Of a DNA stretch of 64,000 bases, positions 1 to 10,367 are shown piece after piece. The stretch covers positions 272,874,047 through 272,938,046 of the forward strand of contig OY282559.1 of the NCBI GenBank assembly GCA_958295665.1. Direction: 5' to 3'. The notes beneath the pieces are model-generated. The model was not told the DNA's origin and ran no database searches. It worked only from the letters and a program-made list of their open reading frames with translations. Made by a program: the position numbers and the translations under genes. Every line of letters starts with the position of its first letter. Position 1 is the first letter of the stretch. Origin of the DNA: Tipula vernalis. Taxonomy: Eukaryota; Arthropoda; Insecta; Diptera; Tipulidae.

Positions 1-1020
1 AACAACCCTCTACAAACAAACAACACGCATTTGAATATAATAAAAATATCAAAGAGACAAAATTCTATCACTTTTTATGTGGAGCTTTTACGAGGACTTG
101 GCTATATAAAAAAAAATTATTGATGCTTTTCTATATTCAGAGGATAAGTTCGATAAGCTCAGAAAAATAATAAAGCTGTTGGGTACTTATTGTGAAATCT
201 TTGAATCTACTCTTACATGTATGTATACATATATATATATATATATATACAGAGTCGTAAGTTAGAAAGTTAGAAATCGTATAGATAAGAAGAATAGTTT
301 TATGGTGGCACAAGGAATGGTGTCATATTAGGTCATGCAAAATTTACGGTTTTTTTTTATATTTATATCGCCATAAAATATTTATTCAAGACATTTTATT
401 TTATATACATAGTACGATTGATTGCGATTTGATACAAGGTTCAATATATTACAAAAGTTATATAGAGGAGCAAAGCTAACATACTAAAGGAAGTAAATTC
501 GTGTCCAATTGGCCAGACCGGTAAATATGTATATAAATATTTAATAACTTGTAACGAACTAGCCTTACGCTCACCTCCTAAAATGTCTAAAGAGTTATCA
601 AACCACGGTCGTTATTATAACCATAACATTAAACATTCTCAAAATCAAATTAATTTTAACATTATACAAACTTAAATAAAATAAACAATCTTTTATTTGC
701 TTGATCTTAAACAACAAAAATATAAATTAACTAGATGGTTGCGCCCGCTACATGGTGGGAAACCTCAGATCAATAATGATAAACTTTAGCAGTCGTTAAA
801 AATTTCAATACGTATACTATTTTCATTAAAAAGTAGTAAGGTTTTTCCATTTAAATCGTGTTAGCTTATCCAAACGAGCAGTTTTTTTTCATAAGCTGGT
901 AATATCCTAACAAATATCTGTGAAAATTTTATCTCAATATGTTTAGTAGTTAATGTGGTACGATTGTTTACTTTCACATAAAAAAAGTGCATTTTTCGAT
1001 TTTTGAAAGGAGCTGGCATC
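1..1020. other. AT-rich stretch without recognisable genes
   Basis: Only short chance reading frames are present on either strand. There is a (TA)n microsatellite at about 228-249. No terminal repeats or RNA gene signature was seen. Confidence 0.5.
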
Positions 1021-1024
1021 AAAT

Positions 1025-1240
1025 TTGGCTTCAAAAATGAAATATCTAGCACTCAAACAAGCGTTAATGGGCCGCTACACAATTAGCGAAGAGCAACGTT
1101 TCGACGAGTTGCCTTCCGATTTCGAGAAAATAGGAGACCTACGGCTGTCCGATTTTTATCGCCTGCTTGAACCAAAAGGTGGTTTGAACCAAAGTTCCAC
1201 CTTAGTAAATGCAGATTTACTCAAAAAGCTCTTTGGCTAA
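1025..1240 (+). pseudogene. Ty3/gypsy-type gag fragment (71 codons)
   Basis: The 71-residue frame reads ALMGRYTISEEQRFDELPS and then GDLRLSDFYRLL, followed by VNADLLKKLF. This order resembles the capsid part of gypsy-like Gag proteins common in insects, in which an arginine-phenylalanine-rich SEEQRRL-like helix precedes a GDxxPSQ-like segment and a final DDLLKxLWLxRLP segment. The expected LWLxRLP is cut short here by a stop after LFG. No zinc knuckle, protease or polymerase follows, so this is a small isolated relic. The assignment rests on motif memory only and the fragment is short; the alternative is an unrelated chance frame. Confidence 0.42.
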
Positions 1241-2277
1241 TATCTTAGAGAAACAGGTAGTCCAAAATGGCAAATAAGAAAAATATTTTTTTATGCAAAT
1301 TAACATAAAAATTTATTGTTTTCCTCAGACGCAAAGTTTTCGGAAATATGTTTAAGTACATTTTTATGTACATCAGAACACTTTTTTGTAAAATGGGCTT
1401 TTAGCGTTCACAAATAAATAAAAACAAATTATTAACTATATTTAATTTAATTATTTTGTTAACATTTTGCCGACAGCACCAAATATGGTGGGCGACCAAC
1501 ACCACGAGCGAGGTGTTATCGCTGCAGAGAACGAGAGCAGACAAGAAGGGACAAGAAATATTTTATTTTGTTTTGTTGTCTCTTCATGTGGAAGAGGCAG
1601 TAGTTCATTGGTTGAATGCGTGTGTTCCCAAATGGTAATGTCAACGTTGAGCGGCGTGAAGACGTTGCATTATTGGTTGGGTTAACTCAGACTCCAATGT
1701 ATATGACTGTTACTTTGAGGTGGAGCACGCATGAGTGAGCCGCTAAAGGACATGTACAAGCAAAATAAAAGAGATCGGTACAGGTTATTCGAATAACCTA
1801 CCTGGTCATCGTTTGTTGAACTATCTTTCAACTCTGAGGAACTGGAAAATATACTGGGCAACTTATTTTCGTTTGGAGAATACAAACATGAAGTGTACGT
1901 TTTAAATGTATCAAACGCGTGAGAAACATCATTCGTAATGAATGAACTGCAAAATATAAAACAAAAGCATTCGACAATTTTGTCAATTTCCGTAATGGTG
2001 TCGCAATTGAGAATGATGCGAAAAAAGTCGATAATTAAATTTTTTTTATCCACTTTCAAACACATTTTTTAATAATCTGTTTTGAAATTATGTTTATAAA
2101 ATGTGCGTTTTTTGTATGTACTCGTATGTTTTTTCGGTGTGTCATTATTAATTAATATATTAAAGCATATTCTAAATTAGTCGCTACTGACGTTGAGGGC
2201 TTGCAATAAGGAAATTATCGAAGCAAATGACCAATCAACCACATAACATTTCGGTAAATGGATTTTAGAAAATTTCA
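1241..2277. other. Intergenic stretch with no supported feature
   Basis: A 127-codon minus-strand frame (1682-2065) is open but Ser/Phe/Cys-rich and matches no family I know. Around 1460-1640 the base composition is richer in GC than the surroundings, which could reflect an old LTR or leader, but no matching repeat was found in the window. Confidence 0.4.
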
Positions 2278-2279
2278 TA

Positions 2280-3500
2280 CAGGTTGGTTGAAAAGTATTG
2301 AAAGCAAAAATGAAAGAATGTGAATTTTTTAATGAAATTAGTTTTTTTTATTCAATATAATCTCCCTCAACTTCAATATACTTATTCCAATGATCCTCCA
2401 ATAATTTTATACGATCTCTGTAATGATTTTCTGGAAGCTCTGCAAAATACTGTTCCACGGCTGCAAAAGCTTCTTCATTCGACGAAAAATGCTTTCCACG
2501 AAGGAATTGTTTCCGGTTTCAGAAGAGATAGTAATCGCTGAGAGCCAAATCTGGTAAATCAAGCAATTCATACTTTAATTCGTTTGATTTAGCCACCGTC
2601 AAATGACTCGTGGGAACACGTGCATTGTCCTGATGAAAAATTATTTTTTTCTTCTGTAAATCGGGTCTTTTTTCACGAATTTTTTTATCCAACTGGTCCA
2701 AAAGGTTGCAATAATATTCAGAATTAATTGTTTTACCTTTATTAAGTTAATCAATCTACAAAATCCCTTTTGCATCCCAAAAAACTGAAACCATGATCTT
2801 TTTCCCCGATCGTTCTAACTTCACCTGTTTTGGAGCTGAATAACCAGCTTCAGTCCACTGTAAATGTTCTTGTTTCAGTTTAGGATCATGGTGGTAGATT
2901 CAAGTCTCATCCATAGTTATAAATCGTCGCACAAAATCGGTTTCATTCTGCTTGAAAACGCTTGAAAGTACACTGAGAAATTTGTTTTCGATTCAGTTTT
3001 TGTTGAATTGTTAACGAATGCGGCACCAGTTTTCCAAACAGTTTTTCATACGTAATACTTCATATGAAATATGGAGTACTCGTTCAGTAATTTCACGCTT
3101 CGTCAAACTTGGATCTTCGCAAACAATATTATACACTTGCTTAATGATTTCTGGTATTGTTGCACTATTTGGACGTCCAGTACGTGGTTCATCTTCAACG
3201 CTTGAACGACCACATTTAACCTCTAAAACCCATCGATGCACAGTTGGAAATGAAGAAGCAGATTCCTTAAACACTTTTACCATTTTTATATGAATTTCTG
3301 TTGCTGATAAACCTTCCAAAACAAAGAACGAATACACTAACACGTCAACTTCTAATGACTTGTAAATAAAGAATGAATTGCCAGATCAAACTAAAAGTTG
3401 TTATGTGTTCAAATTAAAGATGAAATATTAAAATGGCGTATAAATTTTGATTCCTGTACTGGTTAATAGGTGTCACTTTCAATACTTTTCAACCAACCTG
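2280..3500 (-). mobile_element. mariner transposon, complete ends, 1221 bp
   Basis: Both ends are preserved. The first 25 bases (starting CAGGTTGGTTGAAAAG) are a perfect inverted copy of the last 25 bases. The element is flanked by TA on both sides (2278-2279 and 3501-3502), the target duplication of the Tc1/mariner superfamily. The transposase lies on the minus strand and is interrupted. Length is close to the 1.25-1.3 kb usual for mariner, so only small deletions are expected. With intact ends it could in principle still be mobilised in trans, but that is inference. Confidence 0.93.
2320..3343 (-). pseudogene. mariner transposase, broken
   Basis: The first open block (3343-3011, 110 codons) is the N-terminal helix-turn-helix region and contains FPTVHRWV and DEPRTGRP, the linker typical of mariner. 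Further on, the frame shows a DET motif (first catalytic Asp; the usual Trp after it is a TGA), LNKGKTINSEYYCNLLDQL, then HQDNAR (second Asp) and LSDYYLF (third Asp) in the 2701-2519 block. Only 30 residues separate the last two Asp residues instead of 34; the segment normally reading like HPPYSPDLAPSD is shortened by four residues. Several stops and frame changes lie between the blocks. This is a mariner-family DDE enzyme that should no longer be catalytic. Confidence 0.88.
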
Positions 3501-3502
3501 TA

Positions 3503-4198
3503 ATATCAGAATGAGTATCCATAATAAATTGCGAAATTTTTTTTGCGTCTTGTTCACTGGAAATCATCTCCGCTATTGGAATAATAATATTGTTTATATT
3601 AACGGCACGAGCACAATATAAAATTCTTACTTCGGTCTAAAAAGACCAAATTATTGAAATCCTGTCAAAAAAGATCAAAAATTTGGTTGGCCCACTTTTA
3701 TCAACGTTTTGAAAGTCTCCCGAGTCTAAAAAAGCACAAAAAAAAAATGTCCGTCCGTCTGTCTGGATGTCTGTTAGTCTGTACCCATGGTATCTCGAGA
3801 ATGGCTTGTTCGATTTAGAATGTTTTTTACCAATCTGTTTCTATGTTCAAGGCCGAGATTTGAAAAGCTTTTGGAACCTGTGCGTCAAGAGGGTCGGGTA
3901 CCTGTCATACGAATTGAACCAAATTACCTGAATTGAATATTGAGTTTGTGGTTAATTTGAAGGTTAAGTTAGGGGTCAATTTTCGGGTTGAGTTCAAGTT
4001 GAGTTGGAGTTGATTTGGGGTTGGGTTAACATATAGTGATCAGTTGACGAATTTTTTAGATATGCTGGTTTTAGGATTGAGTTTGACAGAGAGTTTGCGG
4101 TTTGGTTGAGGGTTGAGTTAAGGGCCATTTGCGGGTTGAATTTGGGTTGAGATTCACACGACTTGACCGATTTGAACCAAACCTTGGGAGTTTTGGGT
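3503..4198. repeat. Degenerate simple sequence, GGGTTGAGTT-like
   Basis: From about 3950 to 4160 the plus strand is built of diverged units such as gggttgagtt and ggttgagg, giving an Asn/Ser/Thr-rich minus-strand frame (4290-3994) that is not a gene. Upstream, at 3750-3790, is a gtccgtccgtctgtctg run of the kind found in dispersed insect repeats. No coding feature is supported. Confidence 0.45.
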
Positions 4199-4260
4199 GA
4201 AATTCTGGAATATGGCCAAGTATGATGGAACTTGCATTCTGGAATATGGTAAAGTATCAT

Positions 4261-5287
4261 TATTATTATTATTATTACTGGGGGAGCCATGCGGGCGATC
4301 AGCCACTTCGCACTGCGACCTAAAAGATCTATTGTGCTGGCCCTTGCTTAATTATCCGTCCAGTCAATATTCAGGTTCTTAATGAACCTGACGATACTGC
4401 CTCCCGGTACGTGATACATACTATCTGGGCTTATTGCTCTCCTTCCTAGATGTTTACTACAGCATGTAGTTCTGCTAGAAAGACGGTAGCATTGGAGCTC
4501 AAGGACCTCGAGAGGGTTGTCCCACTCCCGTACATTCCTACTCCTGCCCCGTATTCCGTTTGATTTTACTCTTACGAGTAGAGATGTGCGGGTAGTAACT
4601 ATTCGTTATTTAATACTCGTTACTTTTAACTACCAGAAGTAACGATTCCTTCGGTTAAAAAATATTCGTTACTTTATACCTACTAAAATGAAAACAAAAA
4701 ACAAAACAAAAATTAGTTCGCTTCATTGAGTTGAATCCAACGTATATAATCTAGTTCTGTCTTTTTTTCTCCTTACGTTTGTGTTTTTACATACAAACAA
4801 TGAAAAAAAAATTTTTTGTTTATAGTAGTGATTACTTTGTAACGAATAAAAAGTAACGAGTATTATGTCAAAAGTAACGAGTACCCGTGATTACCTAAAA
4901 GTAACGAAACTGCACATCTCTACTTACGAGTTGCTCGGAATTGCAAATCACCTGTAGGTCACCCAGCTTTACTACAGGAAGGCTTAATAAAACTGGAGGG
5001 TGCCTGGTATCCAGAGTCCGCATATTTTGGGCTGACTAACCTATCAGCCATTCATCTTTCGGCATATGCTGTTCCACCTTAGATTAGGGTTTTCTGTCAA
5101 GGTTTTCTCCTTTAGCGCCGTACTTTAGCCTGTGCCAAATGGCCAAAAATGTGCCAAGTGGCCTTAGTTACCAGTGGTTGCCACGAGGAGGCAGTACGTA
5201 CACTTGCGAATTGTGAACAGGTTACCCCTTACACAATTGTACCCACCACATTTGATCCCCCCCTCCAATAGACGCCAAACCACCATT
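4261..5287 (-). mobile_element. (TAA)n-tailed non-LTR-type retroposon with 12-bp target duplication
   Basis: The 12-base word GTAAAGTATCAT occurs at 4249-4260 and again at 5288-5299, exactly bracketing a GC-richer block. Read on the minus strand, the block starts at 5287 and ends in a run of TAA triplets at 4261-4275, after a sequence ending GGCTCCCCCAG. Variable target duplications and a (TAA)n tail are hallmarks of I/LOA-type non-LTR insertions. I see no long reading frame, so it is either 5'-truncated to 3' UTR or an internally deleted, SINE-like derivative. A hAT MITE (4579-4922) was inserted later; without it the retroposon is about 680 bp. Confidence 0.8.
4579..4922. mobile_element. hAT-type MITE, 344 bp
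   Basis: The ends are an 11-bp perfect inverted repeat, TAGAGATGTGC, at 4579-4589 and 4912-4922. They are flanked by an 8-bp direct duplication, CTTACGAG, at 4571-4578 and 4923-4930. An 8-bp duplication with a TAG... end is characteristic of the hAT superfamily. The interior is non-coding and carries many copies of AGTAACGA and its complement, concentrated near both ends in inverted orientation, as expected for transposase-binding subterminal repeats. Confidence 0.92.
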
Positions 5288-5390
5288 GTAAAGTATCATA
5301 GAACTTGGTTATTTCTTGTAGACTTGTATTGGGATTCTAAAATTATTTATAGATGAAATTCTGGAATATTACCAGTTAGGATAGAACTTG

Positions 5391-5993
5391 TCTATTTTTT
5401 AACAAATTTTAATGGAATTTCATCAGATTTTAATGGAAGTAGGATGGAGTTTTGCTATTCCTTAACCAAGTGTAATGAAATTCGAGCAGGTTGGGTTTCG
5501 TATTACATTACCCGTTGCATCCATGTAAAAAACTGCAGGTTTATATGTTTGTATTACATCAAGCTGAGGTTTACATAACATTATTACATATCAGTTATGT
5601 CACAGCTTGATATAATATCATTCGTTTTTAGTTGTTCGGATCAGGTTTTACGCAACACTTCATTTGTTGTAATCAGTTGTATATTTCCTGTGGTTGCTAA
5701 ATGGAAGTCAGCGCGATTTAGCATTTTCAACTGCAAATTATGAGCAGTTTTTCGGCTCGAGCCGTCGTTTATCTTAAATTTGGGAAAATAATTTATCACC
5801 CGAATGAAATTCGACATCATCACCATTAATCAAAATATAAAGCATTTTGTGCGGATCAATTACAAATTTATATTTTTGGTTGTGTCTCACATATTTCCAT
5901 TTTCCATAATTAGTAATATTATCTTGGAAAACAGATTTTTTATGCATTGTGCCAAACAAAATTATGCAAGTACTTTTAGATTTCGTTAATCCA
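5391..5993 (-). other. Unrecognised short frames next to the copia relic
   Basis: Minus-strand frames at 6022-5774 (82 codons) and 5826-5641 (61 codons) are open but match no family I know. They lie where the reverse transcriptase of the adjacent copia element should be, yet show none of its motifs. They may be a different insertion that replaced the copia 3' half, or chance frames. Confidence 0.25.
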
Positions 5994-6439
5994 TTAACAA
6001 TCACAGCCCGAACAATCATCATTGTTTTCTGGAATATTGTCGAGTTTAAATTTTAGTTTAAGTCTCCAATCGACTTTGATAGATGGAACTAGAACTTTTT
6101 GTAGTTCTGCGTTTTGTTCTGGCTTATAACTTTCAATAATTTCCGTATACGTTGGATTTGACGAAGCTTTCTTATCGGTCAGTGCAACTAAGGTTTCTTC
6201 AAAATTTGACTGATATAAATCTTGTGTCTCATCATCGATCGGCTGAACATAAATTAACATCGAATCGTCCTCGTAAGCCGTCTGAATATCAAAATACCCG
6301 ATACCACCCGGTATACCAAAATTTGCTTTATTTGTGCGTCTCACTTGTTCATCTTGAGGAGACTCATTTAATGATTGTCCAAAATCACTTGAAGATGGAT
6401 CCAAAAAAAATCTTGTTGATCAAACTCTTTAACCACTGA

Positions 6440-7700
6440 ACTTGTATTATTATTAACATCATTCACAACTTGTTCATCTGTCACGTTTCGGGCGATAAAT
6501 TTTACATCCCGACTAATTTTGATTTTATTTAGTTCAACATGTAGAAGGCGATACCCTTTTGTTCCAAATTCATATCCGACAAATACTAATTTTTTCCCTG
6601 TATTGTCTAATTTTCTGCGCTTATCTTTTGGATTATGCGCTACAACAGGTGCTCCAAACTAACGAAGATAAACTAGATCTGGTTTTCTGTTATGTCATAA
6701 TTCGTATGGTGTCTTCATCACATTTCTTCCAGGTAATCTATTTAAAATGTGATTCGCTGTATTTACTGCTTCTCCCAACAACTGCTTCTGTAAACCAGAA
6801 CCTAGAAGCATATACATCTAGTCATCTCGACTAGGGTTCGATTTTTGCGTTCAGCAACATCGTTTTGTTGTGGTGTCTTCGGTACTTGTAGTTCTCGTAA
6901 AAACTTTCTCCTCCTGTCTGAGCGAAATGCTTTTGGTACCTTTTGAAACTGCGTCTTCATCAATTCCACGAATTTAATGATTTTGTCGGTCACATCAGAT
7001 TTATTTTTAACTAAATAAATAAACGAATATTTTGTGAAATCATCAATCAAAGTCAAAATATATCGATTTCCTCTGGGAGTAACTAATTGCATAGGCCCAC
7101 ATAAATCGGTGTGTACCAAATCTAATCTTTCTGACGTTTTCAACGTCCAAATGTTGACAATTTTCTATTTTGACGTTTACTGCCACTTCACTCAATTTTC
7201 TAATGTCTGATAAATTTCGATGGCCGAGTACTTTATGCCATTCATGTACACATTTCCCTTTACTTGGTTTTACACTAAAAATTTGATTTGATGGTGCTTT
7301 ATAGACATCATTTCTGGAATTTACAGTGAGCAATATTTTTCCATTTAGACTTATCTTGCATTCATGATTCTCAAATACAATGTTGCAATCCCTTGTGGCG
7401 AGTTTACTTACTGACAACAAATTACACTGTAACTCAGGGGCTAATAATACATCTTCTAATTGTAATTGACTTGTTGCAGTTTTGAACTTGACTGTTCCTT
7501 TTCCTTTAATTTGTAGTTTTCTACCATCGGCCAAAATCACTGAACGTGTTTGTGATTCGTCGATTTCATTGAAACAATTTTTGTCATTGCACATACACAG
7601 GTGCTGATGCACCCGAATCTACACACCACTCCATCGTACCAGTTGGTTTCGGTTTGGTAGCCATCAAACAAACATATGCGTCTTGATTTTCCGATTCTTC
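6440..7700 (-). pseudogene. copia protease and integrase, broken
   Basis: Just after the zinc knuckle, the strand reads WCVDSGAS, the aspartic protease active site. The 7612-7043 frame has LQLEDVLLAPELQCNLLSVSKL and HEWHKVLGHRNL, the protease end and the His-containing pre-integrase finger. The 7143-6802 frame has LDLVHTDLCGPM (first catalytic Asp), FRSDRRRKF (second Asp; normally SDRGGEF) and TPQQNDVAERKNRTLVEM (Glu of the DDE triad). A stretch normally lying between the second Asp and TPQQN is deleted. A third block, 6800-6440, has LLGEAVNTANHILNRLP and a PYEL...FGAP region with internal stops, the integrase C-terminal half. Confidence 0.85.
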
Positions 7701-7881
7701 ATGTTCAACTTTATTTATTAATTTTGTACTACCAGTTTCCTTTTTACGTTTCCATGCCAAAAATTTTCTGCAATCTGCTTTGATATGTCCAGCCCTCTTG
7801 CAAAAATATCATAACACTGACTTTGGCTTAAATTTTGATAAAGTCGCCTTATTGTATATATTGAGTGTTCTTTTGCCATTA

Positions 7882-8397
7882 CTAGTCGAATTTTCCATTT
7901 ACTTTCTTCACTAAATTTGAGGTTAAATCATTTTCGGGACGCGATTCAAGTGCTGTAACGAGCGTAGAATAGCTCTCCGGCAAGCTGCTTAAATAGAACG
8001 CAACTCTCAATGGCTCAGTCAATGCATCGCCTAAAGTTGCTAGATCATCCATTAATTCCTCCATTGCTATCAAATGACTTTCAAGATCGTCGCCCTCTGA
8101 CATCGTCATTTTACACAGCCGTTTTAGTAGTCGCACTCTATTTGACAATGTCGATTTTTCATGGTATTTTCGTAAGGCATCCCACATGGTTTTTGCGGAC
8201 TTCTCTTTCTTTATGTGAATTAATTGGTTATCTCCGACAAGAAGACCAATGTGTGCACGTACTTTAGCATTTTTTGTAGACCATGCTGTTGTTAGTTGAT
8301 CTGGTGGTTCTGACTCAACAATAATATCCCATAAATCCTCCTTTATTAAATGTAATTCCAATTTATATTTCCACCCTTGATAATTATTATTATTCAT
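7882..8397 (-). pseudogene. copia Gag (UBN2/gag-polypeptide domain)
   Basis: A 171-codon frame starts MNNNNYQGWKYKLELHL and continues with KTMWDALRKYHEK, LKRLCKMTMSEGDDLESHL and LPESYSTLVTALESR. This is the conserved copia Gag core: a W-x-x-K-xxx-L start, the MWxxLxxxYE segment, a DxxxHxxxxxxLxxxLxxxG segment, and the final LPxSYxxxVTALE segment. After a frame change, the strand continues to a CCHC knuckle (C-x2-C-x4-H-x4-C, ending FCKRAGHIKADC; about 7780-7825) whose first Cys is followed by a TGA. Nearly intact as a domain, but the gag-pol frame is broken. Confidence 0.85.
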
Positions 8398-8599
8398 TTT
8401 GTTAATCTATATTTTGGTTGGGTCCACCATAATGCCGGTTGAAAATAATGGTTTAAACTTAATAATCTTGTTTTACTGTTTCAGATTATTATCGTATCTG
8501 GGCCGATAACCTGTTAGATGACCAGATAATTTCAGATTATTTTCTTTTATCACTCAACAATACTAACTTAAATTGAAAATATAAAATAATACTACAACA

Positions 8600-9700
8600 C
8601 TTAGCATGTGTACTCCACGAGATATATTTTATTAGTAGTTAGAAACAAAAAAAAAAACAAAAAAAAAATCTCAAAAGGTGTATTTTGTTGAGAAAAAATT
8701 AATTCGAATTATTTTGGAGTTATTTGTTTCTTAACAGAATACGCCGCGAAATATTTTTTCGATTTAATTTTTATATTCTATGTTGGTATTTCTCCTGTTT
8801 TTCATTCAAGCAGTTACGTATTTTATTTGTTCGAGCTAGAATTAAATAACACAAATTTTTTGTTCGAATTATTTAATTCCTGTCACGTGCAATTGTTGTT
8901 GTAAATTTCTCAACAAAATACAGCTAAAGAAAACATGAATAACCGCGTTTACAATCATAAACGCTTTTTTCATTTCAACTCCATTCAACTGATTCATTAA
9001 ATGTTACATATATCAACACTATTATAGGTGTTTATATAAGTATATATTTACTAACTGTAACAATTACTGTTATATGTAAAAATATAACCGGTAAAACCGT
9101 TTTATTAAAACCAAAGATTGACACAATAAAAAAAATCTAATCTAGATTCAAGTTTTAAAGAATATCCCAAAAAGGGAGCACAGGTTGAGTTTTGAAAAAA
9201 GCCTTTTGAATAGTGAAAAAGAAACACGAATTAATAACGCAAAAATTAACCAAGCGATACGTACAGCACGAAGTCACAATTAGTATTGAAACAGAAGAAG
9301 AAACAAAAATTCATTTTATTCTGTCGCTGAAAATAAATTAAATTAAATTCGATATAGTAGTAATAAAGAAAGAGCATAAAATTGGCCTAAAATAAAACAA
9401 AACAGAAGAATGCTAAAAAGTTACAACTGTAAAATGCGGTATAAACCATTTGATTCAAGACACTAAGGCTATTATTCCCTATTAATGGCATCTTGCGACA
9501 ATCCCTGTGATATTCAAGTTATTGACTTGAACAATAAATTACTCAACCGAACACAAGCGATATAAAGTAACAAAATAATCAAATTTGGTTAGCCTACCCA
9601 CCGTTGAGTAATGTGTCATACACCATTCGATTCAACACGGAAAGAAATAATCAAGTATAACTGATATAAAACAAGCGTAAACCCTATCGTTTTGGAGCCT
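8600..9700. other. AT-rich stretch, nothing recognised
   Basis: No reading frame over 60 codons and no terminal repeats were found. A phrase at 9463-9500 (ggctattattccctattaatggcatcttgcgacaatcc) has a diverged copy at 16553-16590, so a dispersed repeat may run through here. The phrase is named only by position; about 32 of its 38 bases match. Confidence 0.35.
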
Positions 9701-10367
9701 AGTAAAAACAGGCGAAAACCATGAATACTTTGCATGTTTTATGAAAATAAAAAAAAGTGGATATTCTGCATAAGTTGCTATAATTAAGCAAACATTGCTT
9801 TAGATTTTTAGCAATTTTTTCATATATTAATCAAATATTAGCTTGAAATAAGAAATGCATTATGTCAATAATTAAGTATATTTGGAATACAATAAGAAAT
9901 ACATGCTTGAAAATGCTAGGTTAATTTGAATTGATTCAAGTAATTTATGCCACAAAACTCAAGTAATATTTTCTTAATTCAAGTTGATAAAACAAACTTA
10001 TTTTAGTCTAATGTACTGAAATCAAGCAGGAAATTTGCGCAAATGTTAATTTTACTTAGATTAAACTGCATATTCTACACGATTTACGAAGTATTACGCA
10101 AATTTTTAGCAGAACCTGATATTTGATTCTAGTAAACATTTGCTTATTTCAAGGCAATTATGCACATTTTCTCTCAAACTTCCCAATAATAAAAATACAA
10201 TACTACAATAAAAGAAAACAGATAATTTCAAATTCGTTTTATTATTTATTAATTATTCGAAATTACAATTTCATAGGTACAAAATTCAATTTTTTAATCT
10301 ACTTAACTTATTTTAAAATACATATCACAAATATTTTCTTTATGTAATTAAAACTAAATTCATATTT

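Larger units (their letters stand above)
4199..5390. repeat. Old short tandem repeat interrupted by the retroposon
   Basis: Related units containing ttctggaatatgg, an aagtat core and gaacttg occur at about 4199-4233 and 4234-4260, and resume at 5300 and 5353-5390. The second unit is split by the retroposon at 4261-5287 and is completed on its far side, which confirms the insertion point. Units are diverged, roughly 36 bp. Confidence 0.55.
5994..8599 (-). mobile_element. Ty1/copia element, 5' half only
   Basis: On the minus strand the order is possible LTR (8599-8512), primer-binding site (8511-8498), gag, protease, integrase. The primer-binding site reads GGTTATCGGCCCAG, close to the half-tRNA-Met type site used by fly copia elements, and directly follows an AACA that would end the LTR. 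Reverse transcriptase, RNase H and 3' LTR are absent. The candidate LTR is only 88 bp (TGTTG...CTAACA), which is short; it may be truncated. Confidence 0.82.

Noticed and set aside
1460..1690. Possible LTR/primer site (tggtgggcgaccaac)
   Set aside because: No second copy, no TG...CA borders and no adjacent gag start could be established.
1682..2065. 127-codon minus-strand frame
   Set aside because: Open but with no recognisable motif, no splice or start context, and composition typical of AT-rich noise.
6152..6834. Plus-strand frames across the copia relic
   Set aside because: The minus strand reads clear integrase motifs over the same bases.
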